DNA of 64,000 nucleotides from Minwuia thermotolerans (GTDB lineage Bacteria; Pseudomonadota; Alphaproteobacteria; Minwuiales; Minwuiaceae), in contig NZ_PIGG01000014.1 of NCBI RefSeq assembly GCF_002924445.1, positions 110,680-174,679 of the forward strand, in the 5' to 3' direction. Below are positions 38,086 through 48,356 of this stretch, in pieces; within the stretch, counting starts at the first letter, position 1; each line of letters opens with the position of its first letter. The position numbers and the translations under genes were made by a program. The notes under the pieces are model-generated. The model worked only from the letters and a program-made list of their open reading frames with translations. It searched no databases and was not told where the DNA came from.

Positions 38086-39210
38086 ATGAACGATAGCTGG
38101 ATCATCACAGGCGGCGAAGTACTGACACCGGAAGGGCTCCGCGGCGGCGACATCGCTTTCTCGAACGGCGTGATCGGCGATGCGTCGCCAGATGCGCGGA
38201 TCTTCGACGCGGGCGGCCTGCTGATCCTGCCCGGCATCGTCGACATCCACGGCGACGGCTTCGAGCGCCAGATCATGCCGCGCCCGGGCGTCAGCTTTCC
38301 GCACGAAGTGGCGCTGCCGGAGACCGACCGGCAGCTTGTCGCCAACGGAATCACCACCGCCTTCCACGGCCTGACAATTTCATGGGAACCGGGGCTGCGA
38401 AGCCTGGAGGGCGCCCGCGGCTTCATCGAAGCATGGCGCGCCGTTCGCTCCGGCCTGCGTGCGGACACCCGTCTGCATCTGCGCTGGGAGACCTTCGCAC
38501 TCGACGCCGCCGATACCGTCTGCGGCTGGTTCGGCCTCGATCCGAAGCCGATCGTCGCCTTCAACGATCACACCACCGGCACTGTGCGGATGGGCCGGAC
38601 GCCGGGCAAGCTGGACCAGTGGGCCGCAAGGGCGGGTCTGTCGGTCGAGGACTACAGCGCACTGCTGGACGGCGTCTGGGCCCGGCGGGACGAAGTCCCC
38701 TGCGCAATCGACCGCATGGCGGCGCGGGCGCGGGAACGCGGTCTGGTGTTGCTGGCCCATGACGAGACATCGCCGGCCGAGCGGGAGCGCTTCCGCGCCC
38801 TGGGTGCGAAGACCTCGGAGTTCCCCATGACCCGGGAAACGGCCGCGGCGGCGCGGGCCGCGGGCGAACATGCCGTGCTGGGTGCGCCCAACGTGCTCAG
38901 GGGCGGCAGCCACACGGGGGCGCTCGACGCCGCGGAGGCAGTGGCCGAGGGCCTCTGCACCGTACTGACCTCCGACTACTTCTACCCCGCCCCGCTGATC
39001 GCCGCTTTCCGGCTGGCTGAAGCGGTCGGACTCGAGCGGGCCTGGCCGCTGGTTGCGCGCAACGCCGCCGAGGCGGCGGGCCTGGTCGACCGAGGCGAAC
39101 TCCGGCCGGGACTTCGTGCCGATGTGATCGCGGTCGAGACAGTTCCGGACGCCGCGCCCAGGGTCGCGGCTGTGTTTGTCGCTGGCCGGCAGGTCCACCT
39201 GGCGCCCTGA
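38086..39210 (+). CDS. phnM: Alpha-D-ribose 1-methylphosphonate 5-triphosphate diphosphatase PhnM
   Basis: The protein has 374 residues of the amidohydrolase fold. LPGIVDIHGDGFERQ near 48 holds the metal-binding HxD-like site. FNDHTTGT, LAHDET and LTSDYFYPAPL are PhnM signatures. PhnM removes diphosphate from the ribose triphosphate intermediate of C-P lyase. Start is ATG 38086, with 10 weaker codons upstream excluded. No other phn gene lies in the window, so it is an orphan here; it may serve a distant C-P lyase operon or have another substrate. Confidence 0.85.
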   Translation: MNDSWIITGGEVLTPEGLRGGDIAFSNGVIGDASPDARIFDAGGLLILPGIVDIHGDGFERQIMPRPGVSFPHEVALPETDRQLVANGITTAFHGLTISWEPGLRSLEGARGFIEAWRAVRSGLRADTRLHLRWETFALDAADTVCGWFGLDPKPIVAFNDHTTGTVRMGRTPGKLDQWAARAGLSVEDYSALLDGVWARRDEVPCAIDRMAARARERGLVLLAHDETSPAERERFRALGAKTSEFPMTRETAAAARAAGEHAVLGAPNVLRGGSHTGALDAAEAVAEGLCTVLTSDYFYPAPLIAAFRLAEAVGLERAWPLVARNAAEAAGLVDRGELRPGLRADVIAVETVPDAAPRVAAVFVAGRQVHLAP

Positions 39211-39296
39211 AGCCCTCGCCGTGGATTTCATTGGGCCGGATGCAGGCGGGCTTGCTATCATCGGCGCGGAACCGTGTTCGCCGTGGAAAGCCCGCG

Positions 39297-39866
39297 ATGT
39301 TCGAGGATGCTCTCGCGACAGCGGTCGCCGGAGGCGACCAGCTTGGCCTGAACCGGCTGTTCGCAGACGAAGGACTGGAGCCGCCGTTGATCACATGGTC
39401 GCCGGCGACCAATGAACTCCCGGCCGCGCCGCTCAGGTTTCTCAACGACTACTGGCGGGGACTGCCGAAGACCGGCGGTCTGCCGCAGGCGCGCGCGGTC
39501 GATCCGCTGGCGATGAAGCCGGCGCTCGGCTACATCATGCTGCTCGACGTGCTGGATGGCGGCGCGGATTTCCGCTACCGCGTCTATGGCAGCAGGATCG
39601 CCCAGCATTCCGGATTCGACATGACCGGCAAGAAGACGTCCGAGATCGGCTCGAGCAACTACGTCTCGGTCTTTTTCCTGTGCATGTACCGCGCGGCGAT
39701 GATCCGCCGGGAGGCAGTCTACACGCGCCACAATCCTGCGGCCCACGTATCGGTGCGGACCTGGGACCGGCTGCTGCTGCCGCTCGCCGGCGACGAGGGG
39801 TTGGTCCAGCGCATCCTGGCCGGCAATGTCGCGGGCGACTGGCGTCCGGTGTTCGCCGCCGGCTGA
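39297..39866 (+). CDS. PAS_5-type PAS domain protein
   Basis: The protein has 189 residues. The core has DYWRGLPKTGGLPQARAVDPLAMKPALGY, then LLDVLDGGADFRYRVYGSRIA, the layout of the PAS_5 family common in alphaproteobacteria. There is no output domain, so it may bind a small ligand and act through partners. Start ATG 39297 follows GGAAAG. It is convergent with the PQQ sugar dehydrogenase gene, six bases apart. Confidence 0.72.
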   Translation: MFEDALATAVAGGDQLGLNRLFADEGLEPPLITWSPATNELPAAPLRFLNDYWRGLPKTGGLPQARAVDPLAMKPALGYIMLLDVLDGGADFRYRVYGSRIAQHSGFDMTGKKTSEIGSSNYVSVFFLCMYRAAMIRREAVYTRHNPAAHVSVRTWDRLLLPLAGDEGLVQRILAGNVAGDWRPVFAAG

Positions 39867-39872
39867 GCGCCC

Positions 39873-40985
39873 CTATTCGGCGGGCGACATACGGTAAAGA
39901 GCGCCCTCGCCTTCCGCCAGGAACCAGATCGCGCCGTCGGGCCCCTCCGCGATGTCGCGGATCCGTTCGTAGTCGCCCTCGAACAGCCGCTCCTCCCCCG
40001 TGATCCCGTCGCCGTCGCGCTGCAGGCGGCTGATGAAATCGAACTTCAGGGAGCCGACGAAGATGTCGCCCTCCCAATCGGGCCAGAGCCGGCCGGAATA
40101 GATGGCCATGCCCGACGGCGCGATCGACGGATCCCAGTAATAGACGGGCTGTTCCAGGCCCGGCGCGTGCGTGCCGACGCCGATCTTCGCGCCCGAATAG
40201 TGGGTGCCATAGGAGATCCGGGGCCAGCCGTAGTTGCGCCCCTTCTCCGGCCGGTTGATCTCGTCGCCGCCCCTGGCGCCGTGTTCGTTGATCCAGAGGC
40301 GGCCCTCGGCATCCAGGGCCGCGCCCTGCGGATTGCGGTGGCCCAGGGACCAGATCTCGGGCAGGCCGCCGCCGTCGGCGAAGGGATTGTCAGCCGGTAT
40401 GGAACCGTCGCGCCCGATCCGGATGACCTTGCCGTTGTGGGCCTGGAGATCCTGCGCCGCATCGCTGCGGCCGCGATCGCCGATCGTCAGGAACAGTGTG
40501 CCGTCCGGAGCCTCGATGATGCGGCCGCCAAAATGCTGGCCCCGTTCGCTGGCGCGGTCGAGGCGGAAGATCACCCGGACATTCTCCAGCCGCTCGCCAT
40601 CTTTCGACAGCCGCGCCACCGCCAGCGCCGTCGCCTGGCCCTCGGGACGCGGTTCGGCGTAGGAAAGGAATATCTCCCGGCTGTCCGCAAAATCGCGCGC
40701 GACCACGAGATCGAGCAGACCGCCCTGCCCTTCGGGCGAAACCTCCGGCACGCCTGCGACTTCGTTGCGGCCGTTCCCATCGCGGTCGACGCGCCAGAGC
40801 ACCCCGGTGTCCCGCTCGGTGATCAGCATGCCGGCCCCGGGAAGGAAGTCCACGGCCCAGGGCCGGCTGAGATCGCCGACGACCCGTTCGACCCTGACCT
40901 TGCCGGCCGAGGTCTCATGGATCTCCGCCGCGAAGGCCGGCAGCGCGATCAGCGCCAGGGCCACGGTAAACAGGCTCGCTCGCAT
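39873..40985 (-). CDS. PQQ-dependent aldose sugar dehydrogenase
   Basis: The protein has 370 residues with a signal peptide (cleavage near AFA-AE, about residue 19), so it acts in the periplasm. It is a six-bladed propeller of the soluble glucose/aldose sugar dehydrogenase family (YliI-like). SRPWAVDFLPGAGMLITER, GQHFGGRI, LGHRNPQGAALD with WINEHGARGGDEIN, and APSGMAIYSG are family motifs; the His residues sit at the PQQ site. The electron acceptor and natural sugar are not clear. PQQ synthesis genes are not in the window. Confidence 0.85.
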   Translation of the reverse strand: MRASLFTVALALIALPAFAAEIHETSAGKVRVERVVGDLSRPWAVDFLPGAGMLITERDTGVLWRVDRDGNGRNEVAGVPEVSPEGQGGLLDLVVARDFADSREIFLSYAEPRPEGQATALAVARLSKDGERLENVRVIFRLDRASERGQHFGGRIIEAPDGTLFLTIGDRGRSDAAQDLQAHNGKVIRIGRDGSIPADNPFADGGGLPEIWSLGHRNPQGAALDAEGRLWINEHGARGGDEINRPEKGRNYGWPRISYGTHYSGAKIGVGTHAPGLEQPVYYWDPSIAPSGMAIYSGRLWPDWEGDIFVGSLKFDFISRLQRDGDGITGEERLFEGDYERIRDIAEGPDGAIWFLAEGEGALYRMSPAE

Positions 40986-41026
40986 GGGAGATCCTCGTGT
41001 TGCATGATGGCGGACAGCGCCGGTCG

Positions 41027-41040
41027 CGATCGGCCGATCG
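41027..41040. repeat. 14-bp perfect palindrome upstream of the sugar dehydrogenase
   Basis: CGATCGGCCGATCG is self-complementary and lies 42 bases before the sugar dehydrogenase ATG (40985, minus strand). The 12-mer GCCGATCGGATG overlaps it at 41033-41044 and recurs at 41086-41097. It could be an operator, but GATC-rich palindromes also arise by chance in this base composition. Confidence 0.3.
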
Positions 41041-41103
41041 GATGGATGTAGGGCCGGCGTGCGTCAGGTTGAAGGCCGGACCGGCGCCGATCGGATGCGG
41101 GGC

Positions 41104-41646
41104 TCAGGCGGAATGGACGAAGGCAAGCTGGTTGAGCGACCAGTCGTCGATGCGGTAGGCGGCGCCTTCCTTCAGTTCCAGCTTCTCTGAGACGACCTGG
41201 AAGCACAGCAGCCGGTTCACTTCTCCGTGCTGGCCATAGGGCATCGCGATCCGACGCGATTCACGCGCGATCTCGTCCTGGGCGACCACGAAATCGTGAC
41301 TGGAGTAGATCGGCTGCACGGCCCGCGCGCAGTCCCGCAATTGCTCGACGATCAGCTCGGCATAGGGCGTGCGTCCCATCAGGTCATAGGGCGTGAGACC
41401 GACGGTGGGCCGGCCGACCGCGCGGCGCATGGCCTCGCCCGTCAGGCGATAGGTCGGCGACAGATCCTCGCCGACCTCGAACAGGATGACCGACTCGGCC
41501 AGCGCGGGCACCATGAACGGATCGATCAGGCTGCGGTCCGGCAGTCCCCCGGCGGCATCGCGCTGATCGAACCAGCGCCGCAGGTGCTCCCGGAATCCTG
41601 CCTCCGCGACATCGTCGATGGATATATGGGCCTGCACGATGGACAT
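41104..41646 (-). CDS. PAS_5-type PAS domain protein
   Basis: The protein has 180 residues. It has the same layout as the other PAS_5 protein in the window: LRRWFDQRDAAGGLPDRSLIDPFMVPAL, then VGEDLSPTYRLTGEAMRRAVG and a later strand region ending NRLLCFQVV. No output domain is present. It is divergent from pyrF with 84 bases between. The ligand and partner are unknown. Confidence 0.7.
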   Translation of the reverse strand: MSIVQAHISIDDVAEAGFREHLRRWFDQRDAAGGLPDRSLIDPFMVPALAESVILFEVGEDLSPTYRLTGEAMRRAVGRPTVGLTPYDLMGRTPYAELIVEQLRDCARAVQPIYSSHDFVVAQDEIARESRRIAMPYGQHGEVNRLLCFQVVSEKLELKEGAAYRIDDWSLNQLAFVHSA

Positions 41647-41730
41647 GGGTGGATCGCCAACCTCTCTGGCAACGAATGCGGCGCATCAAGGCATCTACAA
41701 CGCGGCGATCCCAACTGCTATACCGCCCGC

Positions 41731-42450
41731 ATGTTTGATGGAAGCCCATCCGAGAATCCGGTCCTGCTGGCCGTCGACACCGACGATGCCGGGCAGGCGC
41801 GCGGCATCGTCGCCGAACTTCAGGACGAGGTCGGCGGCTTCAAGCTCGGGCTGGAGTTCTTCGCGGCACACGGCCCACAGAGCGTGCGCGAGACCGCGCC
41901 CGCCGGGCGGCGGCTGTTCCTGGACCTGAAGCTGCATGACATCCCGAACACTGTCGCCGGGGCGGTGACCTCCGCCGCCAGCGCCTGCCGGCCCGACCTG
42001 CTGACCGTCCACGCCCAGGGCGGGGCGGCGATGATCCGCGCCGCGCGGCAGGCTGCCGAAGCCTTCGGCGCGGCGCGCCCGGCCATTGTCGCCGTCACCG
42101 TTCTGACCAGCCTCGATGATGCGGACCTGGAAGCGATGGGCGTCGCCGGCGGCGCGACCGATCAGGTCGTGCGCCTGGGCCGGCTGGCCGTCGCGGCGGG
42201 GGCGGACGGCCTGGTCTGCAGTCCGAAGGAAATCGCTCCCCTGCGCGAAGCGCTCGGACCGGACCCGATGCTTGTCGTGCCGGGCATCCGCATGGCCGGC
42301 GACGCGCTCGGCGACCAGAAGCGGATCATGACGCCGCGCGACGCCATGGCCGCCGGCGCCACCTATATCGTGGTCGGCCGTTCCATCACCGCCGCCGAAG
42401 ACCGCCGCGCCGCCGCGCGGCGGGTGGCGGCGGAGGCAGGCGCGGCATGA
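41731..42450 (+). CDS. pyrF: Orotidine-5'-phosphate decarboxylase
   Basis: The protein has 239 residues of TIM-barrel type. The catalytic Asp-Lys-x-x-Asp network lies in FLDLKLHDIPNT near 70. GIRMAGDALGDQKRIMTPRDA near 190 closes the phosphate site. It makes UMP from OMP. It overlaps trpF by four bases and heads a pyrF-trpFBA-accD-folC operon. No clear ribosome binding site precedes ATG 41731. The in-frame upstream sequence is a shadow of the divergent PAS gene. Confidence 0.94.
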   Translation: MFDGSPSENPVLLAVDTDDAGQARGIVAELQDEVGGFKLGLEFFAAHGPQSVRETAPAGRRLFLDLKLHDIPNTVAGAVTSAASACRPDLLTVHAQGGAAMIRAARQAAEAFGAARPAIVAVTVLTSLDDADLEAMGVAGGATDQVVRLGRLAVAAGADGLVCSPKEIAPLREALGPDPMLVVPGIRMAGDALGDQKRIMTPRDAMAAGATYIVVGRSITAAEDRRAAARRVAAEAGAA

Positions 42451-43091
42451 AACTGCAGGCCAAGATCTGTGGGCTGAACACCCCCGAAGTGGTCGATGCT
42501 GCGGTGCGCGGCGGCGCCGACGCCATCGGTTTCGTCTTCTATCCGCCGTCGCCACGGAGCATCTCGCCCGAGACTGCGGCGAGCATCGGCCGCCAGACCG
42601 GCCGGGCGACCCGGGTCGGCCTGTTCGTGGACCCCGACGATGGCTGGCTCGACGCGGTGCTGACGGGTGCGGCGCTGGACATGATCCAGCTCCACGGTTC
42701 GGAGACGCCCCAGCGCGCGGCGGCCATCGGCTCCCGCACCGGCCTGCCGGTGATGAAGGCCATCAGGATCCGTGGACCGGAGGATTTCGGCGCCGTCGAC
42801 GCCTATGACGGCGCCGCCGACTGGCTGCTGTTCGACGCCAAGCCGCCAAAGGGCCAGGGTCATGGCCTGCCGGGCGGCAACGGCGTCGCGTTCGACTGGC
42901 GGCTGCTGGCCGGACGCAAGTGGAACCGCCCGTGGATGCTTTCGGGCGGACTGGACGCGGAGAACGTGGCCGAGGCGGTCCGCATCAGCGGCGCAGCCTG
43001 GGTCGATGTCTCCTCCGGCGTAGAGAGCGCACCCGGGACGAAGGATCCCGCGCGGATCGCGAAGTTCCTCGACGCCGTCAAATCCCTCTGA
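42447..43091 (+). CDS. trpF: Phosphoribosylanthranilate isomerase
   Basis: The protein has 214 residues. [14 protein letters not shown] at the N-terminus holds the catalytic Cys7-equivalent; VGLFVDPD and the Asp of LLFDAKPP near 130 complete the barrel, and [11 protein letters not shown] near 166 is the phosphate loop. It acts in tryptophan synthesis. ATGA overlap joins it to pyrF; trpB follows by 13 bases. Confidence 0.95.
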   Translation: MKLQAKICGLNTPEVVDAAVRGGADAIGFVFYPPSPRSISPETAASIGRQTGRATRVGLFVDPDDGWLDAVLTGAALDMIQLHGSETPQRAAAIGSRTGLPVMKAIRIRGPEDFGAVDAYDGAADWLLFDAKPPKGQGHGLPGGNGVAFDWRLLAGRKWNRPWMLSGGLDAENVAEAVRISGAAWVDVSSGVESAPGTKDPARIAKFLDAVKSL

Positions 43092-43104
43092 AAGAGGACC
43101 GAGC

Positions 43105-44325
43105 ATGAACGTGCAGAACAACCCCAACTCCTTCCGGAACGGCCCCGACCAGCGCGGCCATTTCGGCGCGTATGGCGGACGCTACGCCGCCGAGACCCTG
43201 ATGCCACTGCTGCTGGAGGTGGAGAAGGCATGGAACGACGCGAAGGCCGATCCGGCCTTTCAGGTCGAGCTCGACGAGTACCTGAAGCACTATGCCGGCC
43301 GGCCGAGCCCGCTCTATTTCGCGGAGCGCCTGACGGAGTACTTCGGCGGCGCGAAGATCTATTTCAAGCGCGACGAGCTCAACCACACCGGCAGCCACAA
43401 GATCAACAATTGCATGGGCCAGATCCTTCTGGCCCGGCGCATGAACAAGCCGCGCATCATCGCCGAAACCGGCGCCGGCCAGCACGGTGTGGCGGCGGCG
43501 ACCGTGGCGGCGCGCTTCGGCCTGCCCTGCACCGTCTACATGGGCGCCGTCGACGTCGAACGGCAGCAGCCGAACGTATTCCGCATGAAGCTGCTGGGCG
43601 CCGAGGTGATCCCCGTGAAGTCCGGCTCCTCGACGCTGAAGGACGCCATGAACGAGGCCCTGCGCGACTGGGTCACCAATGTCGAGAACACCTTCTACAT
43701 CATCGGCACCGCGGCGGGGCCGCACCCCTACCCGGAACTGGTGCGCGACTTCCAGTCGGTGATCGGCAACGAAGCGAAGGAGCAGATGATGGAGCGGGAG
43801 GGCCGCCTGCCCGACACGCTGGTGGCCTGCATCGGCGGCGGCTCCAACGCGATCGGTCTGTTCCACCCATTCCTGGACGATCCTGAGGTCGAGATCTACG
43901 GCGTCGAGGCCGCCGGGCGAGGCCTCGAGACCGGCGAGCACGCCGCCTCGCTGACCGGCGGGCGGCCGGGCGTGCTGCATGGCAACAAGACCTATCTGCT
44001 GCAGGACGACGACGGTCAGATCACGGAGGCGCACTCGATCTCCGCCGGGCTCGATTATCCGGGCATCGGTCCGGAACACGCCTGGCTGAAGGATGTCGGC
44101 AGGGTGAAGTACGTCTCCGCCACCGACGACGAGGCGCTGCAGATGTTCCAGCTCTGCGCCCGCAAGGAGGGCATCATTCCGGCGCTGGAGCCGGCCCACG
44201 CCCTGGCCCACGTCGCCAGGATTGCGCCGGACCTGCCGGAGGATCACATCATTCTGATGAACATGTGCGGCCGGGGCGACAAGGATGTCTTCGCGGTCGC
44301 CCAGGCCCTGGGGGTGGAGATATGA
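43105..44325 (+). CDS. trpB: Tryptophan synthase beta chain
   Basis: The protein has 406 residues. The PLP-binding Lys is at 99 in [20 protein letters not shown] follows, and [11 protein letters not shown] near 240 binds the PLP phosphate. It joins indole from TrpA to serine. AGAGGA precedes ATG 43105, and trpA overlaps the end by four bases. Confidence 0.97.
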   Translation: MNVQNNPNSFRNGPDQRGHFGAYGGRYAAETLMPLLLEVEKAWNDAKADPAFQVELDEYLKHYAGRPSPLYFAERLTEYFGGAKIYFKRDELNHTGSHKINNCMGQILLARRMNKPRIIAETGAGQHGVAAATVAARFGLPCTVYMGAVDVERQQPNVFRMKLLGAEVIPVKSGSSTLKDAMNEALRDWVTNVENTFYIIGTAAGPHPYPELVRDFQSVIGNEAKEQMMEREGRLPDTLVACIGGGSNAIGLFHPFLDDPEVEIYGVEAAGRGLETGEHAASLTGGRPGVLHGNKTYLLQDDDGQITEAHSISAGLDYPGIGPEHAWLKDVGRVKYVSATDDEALQMFQLCARKEGIIPALEPAHALAHVARIAPDLPEDHIILMNMCGRGDKDVFAVAQALGVEI

Positions 44326-45155
44326 GCCGGCGCATCGAGGCGCGCTTCGCCCAGCTGAAGGCGGAGGGGCGCGCCGCCCTGATGCCGTACGTCATGTCGG
44401 GCGACCCCGACCGCGAGACGGCGATGCGGATCCTGCACGGCCTGCCCGAGGCCGGGGCCGACCTGATCGAACTGGGCATGCCGTTCACCGACCCCATGGC
44501 CGACGGCCCCTCGGTTCAGGAGGCGGGGCTGAGGGCCCTGGCCGGGGGACAGACCCTCGCCCGCACGCTGGAGATGGTGACCGAGTTCCGCCGCGGCGAC
44601 CCGGCGACCCCGATCGTCCTGATGGGCTATTTCAACCCGATCTTCTCCTATGGCGTGGACCGCTTCGCCGCGGACGCCGCGACGGCGGGGGTGGATGGTC
44701 TGATCGTCGTCGACCTGCCGCCGGAGGAGGACATGGACCTGCTGGCCGCAGCCGGCGCGAAGGATATCTCGCTGATCCGCCTTGCGACGCCGACCACCGA
44801 CGACCGCCGCCTGCCGACCGTTCTCGAGAACACGTCCGGGTTCATCTACTACGTTTCCGTCGCCGGCATCACCGGCGCGGCGAGCCTGGACACGGAGGCC
44901 GCGGCGAAGGCCGTGCGCCGCCTGAAGCGCCACAGCGACCTGCCCATCGCCGTCGGCTTCGGCATCAAGACACCGGAGCAGGCCGCGGCCGTCGCGGAGG
45001 TCGCGGACGCCGCCGTCGTCGGCTCGGCGATCGTGAATCGCGTGAAGGAAGCGGGCGGCGACCGTGACAGGGCCGTCGCGGGCGTCCTGCAACTGGTGCG
45101 CGACCTGAGCGCCGGCGTGCGCTCGGCCCGCCGAGAGACCGTACCGGCAGAATAG
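44322..45155 (+). CDS. trpA: Tryptophan synthase alpha chain
   Basis: The protein has 277 residues. The catalytic Glu in [14 protein letters not shown] (near 51) and the Asp in [10 protein letters not shown] (near 132) are present. [11 protein letters not shown] and [10 protein letters not shown] complete the barrel. It cleaves indole-3-glycerol phosphate and channels indole to TrpB. ATGA overlap with trpB; accD follows by eight bases. Confidence 0.96.
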   Translation: MSRRIEARFAQLKAEGRAALMPYVMSGDPDRETAMRILHGLPEAGADLIELGMPFTDPMADGPSVQEAGLRALAGGQTLARTLEMVTEFRRGDPATPIVLMGYFNPIFSYGVDRFAADAATAGVDGLIVVDLPPEEDMDLLAAAGAKDISLIRLATPTTDDRRLPTVLENTSGFIYYVSVAGITGAASLDTEAAAKAVRRLKRHSDLPIAVGFGIKTPEQAAAVAEVADAAVVGSAIVNRVKEAGGDRDRAVAGVLQLVRDLSAGVRSARRETVPAE

Positions 45156-45163
45156 GAAGATCC

Positions 45164-46162
45164 ATGAGCTGGCTGACCAACACCGTACTGCCCAAGATCG
45201 GGCTGGGCCGAAAGAAGGACAGCCCCGACAATCTCTGGGAGAAATGCCGTTCCTGCGGCCAGATGGTCTTTCACCGGGACCTGGAGCAGAGCCACCGCGT
45301 CTGCCCCCATTGCGACCATCACATGCGGCTCAAGGCCGGCGCGCGGCTGCGCCTGCTGTTCGACGACGGCAAGTTTACCCGCGTGCGGACGCCCGAACCG
45401 CCGCTCGATCCCCTGAAATTCAGGGATGCGCGGCGCTATACCGACCAGCTCAAGGAAGCCCGCTCGGCCTCCGGCTCGGACTTCGCCGTCGAGGTCGGCT
45501 TCGGCCGTATCGGCGGACTGGCGGCTGTCATCGCGGCGCAGAACTTCTTCTTCATGGGCGGCTCCGTTTCGGCCGGCGAGGGCGAAGCGATCATCGCGGC
45601 GGCCGAGAAGGCCGTCGAGAAGGATGCGGCGCTGGTGGTCTGCGCCGCCTCCGGCGGCATGCGCATGCAGGAGGGCATCCTCTCGCTGATGCAGATGCCG
45701 CGCACCACGGTGGCGCTGCAGCGGCTGAGGGACGCCGGTCTGCCCTATATCTGCGTGCTGACGGACCCCACGACCGGCGGCACCACCGCCAGCTTCGCCA
45801 TGATCGGCGACGTGACCATCGCCGAGCCCGGCGCCCTGATCGGCTTCGCCGGCCCGCGGGTAATCGAACAGACCATCCGCGAACAACTGCCCGACGGCTT
45901 CCAGCGCGCCGAATACCTGCTGGATCACGGCATGGTCGACATGGTGATCCACCGCCATCAGCTCGCCGAGACCGTCGCCCGCGTCATCTCGCTGCTGCGG
46001 GTCAAGACCGTGGAGCCGCCAAAGCCCCTGCCGAAGCCCGACGCCGAGGTCGCCATCCCCATGCCCAACGAGGCCGTCGAGGAGACCCCGTCGGCCGGAG
46101 CCGGAACGAAGGCCGAGGGTAAGTCGGAGAAGAAGACCGGGGGCAAGTCCGAGAAGAAGTGA
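45164..46162 (+). CDS. accD: Acetyl-CoA carboxylase carboxyltransferase subunit beta
   Basis: The protein has 332 residues. The zinc ribbon is CRSC...CPHC near residues 29-51. The carboxyltransferase core has [11 protein letters not shown] and [11 protein letters not shown]. With AccA it transfers carboxyl from biotin to acetyl-CoA in the first step of fatty acid synthesis. The C-terminus has a short KSEKK repeat tail, not part of the enzyme core. AGGAAG precedes ATG 45164. It overlaps folC by four bases. Confidence 0.95.
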   Translation: MSWLTNTVLPKIGLGRKKDSPDNLWEKCRSCGQMVFHRDLEQSHRVCPHCDHHMRLKAGARLRLLFDDGKFTRVRTPEPPLDPLKFRDARRYTDQLKEARSASGSDFAVEVGFGRIGGLAAVIAAQNFFFMGGSVSAGEGEAIIAAAEKAVEKDAALVVCAASGGMRMQEGILSLMQMPRTTVALQRLRDAGLPYICVLTDPTTGGTTASFAMIGDVTIAEPGALIGFAGPRVIEQTIREQLPDGFQRAEYLLDHGMVDMVIHRHQLAETVARVISLLRVKTVEPPKPLPKPDAEVAIPMPNEAVEETPSAGAGTKAEGKSEKKTGGKSEKK

Positions 46163-47433
46163 GCGCGCCGCTGAGCGATGCCATTCTGGCCCGGATCGAC
46201 AGCCAGTCGGTCCGCAAGATGGAACTGGATCTGGAGCGTCTTCCCGCGCTGCTGGAGCGGCTGGGCGATCCGCTCGACCGGCTGCCGCCGGTCATCCACG
46301 TCGCCGGCACCAACGGCAAGGGATCGGTCGTCGCCTTCCTGAGGGCGATGCTGCGCCATGCCGGTCTCGACGTGCAGTGTTTCACCTCGCCCCATCTGCA
46401 CAGGGTCACCGAGGAAGTCACGCTGTCCGGCGGCGAAATACGCGACGCCGAGTTCGCCCGGCACCTGCTGCGCGTCGAGGACGCCAATGACGGCGGCGTG
46501 CTGAGCAGCTTCGAGGCGCTGACGGCAGCCGCCTTCCTCGCCTTCGCCGAGGATACCGCCGACGTGCTGCTGCTGGAGACGGCGATGGGGGGCCGGCTGG
46601 ACGCCACCAACGTCGTCCGCCAGCCGGCGCTGACCGTGATAACGCCCATCGCGCTGGACCACATGGCCTATCTGGGCGATACCATCGCCGAGATCGCCGC
46701 GGAGAAGGCCGGAATCCTGAAACCCGGTGCGGCCTGCGTCGCCGGCCCCGAACATCCGGACGCCGTGGCGGTCATCGAACAGCGGGCCCGGGCGCTCCAG
46801 GTTCCCCTGCGTCTCGCCGGCCGCGACTTCACGGTCGATCCCGAATCCGGTCTCTATAGCGGCCAGAGCGAAATCGCGCTCCCCGTCCCCGGCCTCGCCG
46901 GGGCCCATCAGTGGCGCAATGCGGCGCTCGCCGTCGCAGCGCTGGAGTCGTTCCGCCCCGGCCTGTTGCCCGAGGCCGCCGCAGGGCTCGCCAAAGCCCA
47001 ATGGCCGGCGAGGATGCAGCGTCTGGACATCCAGGGGCGCGAGATCTGGGTCGATGGCGGCCACAACCCACATGCCGCCGCCGCGATGGCGGGCGCGCTG
47101 CAGGTTCTGCCGCCGAAACCGCTCTGCCTGATCGTCGGCATGCTCGACAGCCGTCCCGTCACGCCCTTCCTGGCTGCGTTCCAGCACCTGCGCCCGCTGG
47201 TGATCGGCGTCGCCGCCGGCCGGCAGCCGGTCTACACCGCCGGCCGTCCCCATCCGCCGGAGGAGATCGCATTCGCCGCGGGCCGGCTCGGCCTGGAGGC
47301 GCGGGTCGCCGGGTCCCTCGCCGAAGCCGTCGGGATCGCGCGGCGGGAACGCGGCGCGCCGCGCACGCTGGTGACCGGTTCGCTCTACCTCGCCGCGGAG
47401 ATGCTGGCGGAGGCCGAACCGCCCATCGCCTGA
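46159..47433 (+). CDS. folC: Bifunctional folylpolyglutamate/dihydrofolate synthase
   Basis: The protein has 424 residues. The ATP-binding loop is [11 protein letters not shown] near 49; [13 protein letters not shown] and [15 protein letters not shown] follow, and the C-terminal domain begins near 295 with [11 protein letters not shown]. It adds glutamate to folate. Start is GTG 46159, overlapping the accD stop (GTGA). It is the last gene of the operon. Confidence 0.94.
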   Translation: MSAPLSDAILARIDSQSVRKMELDLERLPALLERLGDPLDRLPPVIHVAGTNGKGSVVAFLRAMLRHAGLDVQCFTSPHLHRVTEEVTLSGGEIRDAEFARHLLRVEDANDGGVLSSFEALTAAAFLAFAEDTADVLLLETAMGGRLDATNVVRQPALTVITPIALDHMAYLGDTIAEIAAEKAGILKPGAACVAGPEHPDAVAVIEQRARALQVPLRLAGRDFTVDPESGLYSGQSEIALPVPGLAGAHQWRNAALAVAALESFRPGLLPEAAAGLAKAQWPARMQRLDIQGREIWVDGGHNPHAAAAMAGALQVLPPKPLCLIVGMLDSRPVTPFLAAFQHLRPLVIGVAAGRQPVYTAGRPHPPEEIAFAAGRLGLEARVAGSLAEAVGIARRERGAPRTLVTGSLYLAAEMLAEAEPPIA

Positions 47434-47522
47434 CTGGCCCCCGGCCGCGGAAGCGGGCATCATCTCCGGCGACGGGCCGCCGGCCGGCGGCGCCCAGCAC
47501 GATCGATCCCGGGGAGGGGATG

Positions 47523-48311
47523 ATGACGCAAGACATGCTCTACGAAGTCCGCAACGGCGCAGCCTGGGTGACGCTGAACCGTCCGGACGCGCTCAATGCG
47601 ATGAACCAGAACATCCTCGACGGCTATTCGGAAGTCATCGAGAAGGCGGAGAAGGACCCGGAGGTGAAAGCCGTGGTGTTCACCGGCTCGGGCCGCGCCT
47701 TCTCCGCCGGCGCCGACCTGAAATACGTCCTGCAGTTCATGGGCTCGGGCGACCCGGTGAAGGTGCGCACCTTCATGAAGCAGGCCTACGAGGCCTTTGC
47801 CCGGGTCGGCGAGTGCGAGAAGCCGACCATCGCCGCGGTCAACGGCATCACGGCGGCGGGCGGCCTGGAACTCACCCTGGCCTGCGACCTGGTGATCGCC
47901 GCGGAGTCGGTGAAGATCGGCGACGGCCACATCAATTTCGGCATGCTGCCGGGCGGCGGCAGTGCCATCAGACTGCCGCGCAAGATCAGCGAAACCCGGG
48001 CCAAGTATCTGCTGTTCACCGGCGAACTGCTGCCAGTGCAGAAGGTGGCCGACTGGGGCCTGGTCAACGAGATCGTGCCCGACGACCAGCTCATCCCGCG
48101 CGTCGAGGAACTGGTGGCCAAGCTGACCTCCAAGAGCCCGCTGGCCATGCGGCTGATGAAACACCTCGTCGACCAGGCGCTCGACATGCCGCTGGACCGC
48201 GCGCTGCAGACGGAGATGCAGGTCTGGGAGGCCTATGGCCAGTCGGAGGACGTGATCGAGGGGCTGACGGCCTTCACCGAAAAGCGCAAGCCCGCCTACA
48301 AGGGGCGTTAG
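47523..48311 (+). CDS. Enoyl-CoA hydratase/isomerase
   Basis: The protein has 262 residues of the crotonase fold. The oxyanion hole is formed by FSAGADLKY near 61 and GITAAGGLELTLACD near 110. MLPGGGSAIRLPR near 140 holds the usual acid/base region, but Gly is present where classical hydratases have the second Glu, so the exact reaction is uncertain. GGGGAGGGG precedes two ATG codons (47520 and 47523); I choose the second. It stands alone downstream of folC. Confidence 0.85.
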   Translation: MTQDMLYEVRNGAAWVTLNRPDALNAMNQNILDGYSEVIEKAEKDPEVKAVVFTGSGRAFSAGADLKYVLQFMGSGDPVKVRTFMKQAYEAFARVGECEKPTIAAVNGITAAGGLELTLACDLVIAAESVKIGDGHINFGMLPGGGSAIRLPRKISETRAKYLLFTGELLPVQKVADWGLVNEIVPDDQLIPRVEELVAKLTSKSPLAMRLMKHLVDQALDMPLDRALQTEMQVWEAYGQSEDVIEGLTAFTEKRKPAYKGR

Positions 48312-48322
48312 GAACCGGCCGC

Positions 48323-48345
48323 GCCCCGGAGTGTCGCTCCGGGGC
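48323..48345. terminator. Hairpin between convergent genes
   Basis: GCCCCGGAG-TGTCG-CTCCGGGGC is a perfect 9-base stem with a 5-base loop, placed 12 bases after the hydratase stop and 11 before the hydrolase stop. No T tract follows on either strand, so it may be a Rho-assisted or bidirectional transcription barrier. Confidence 0.45.
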
Positions 48346-48356
48346 ATCGCCGGGAA

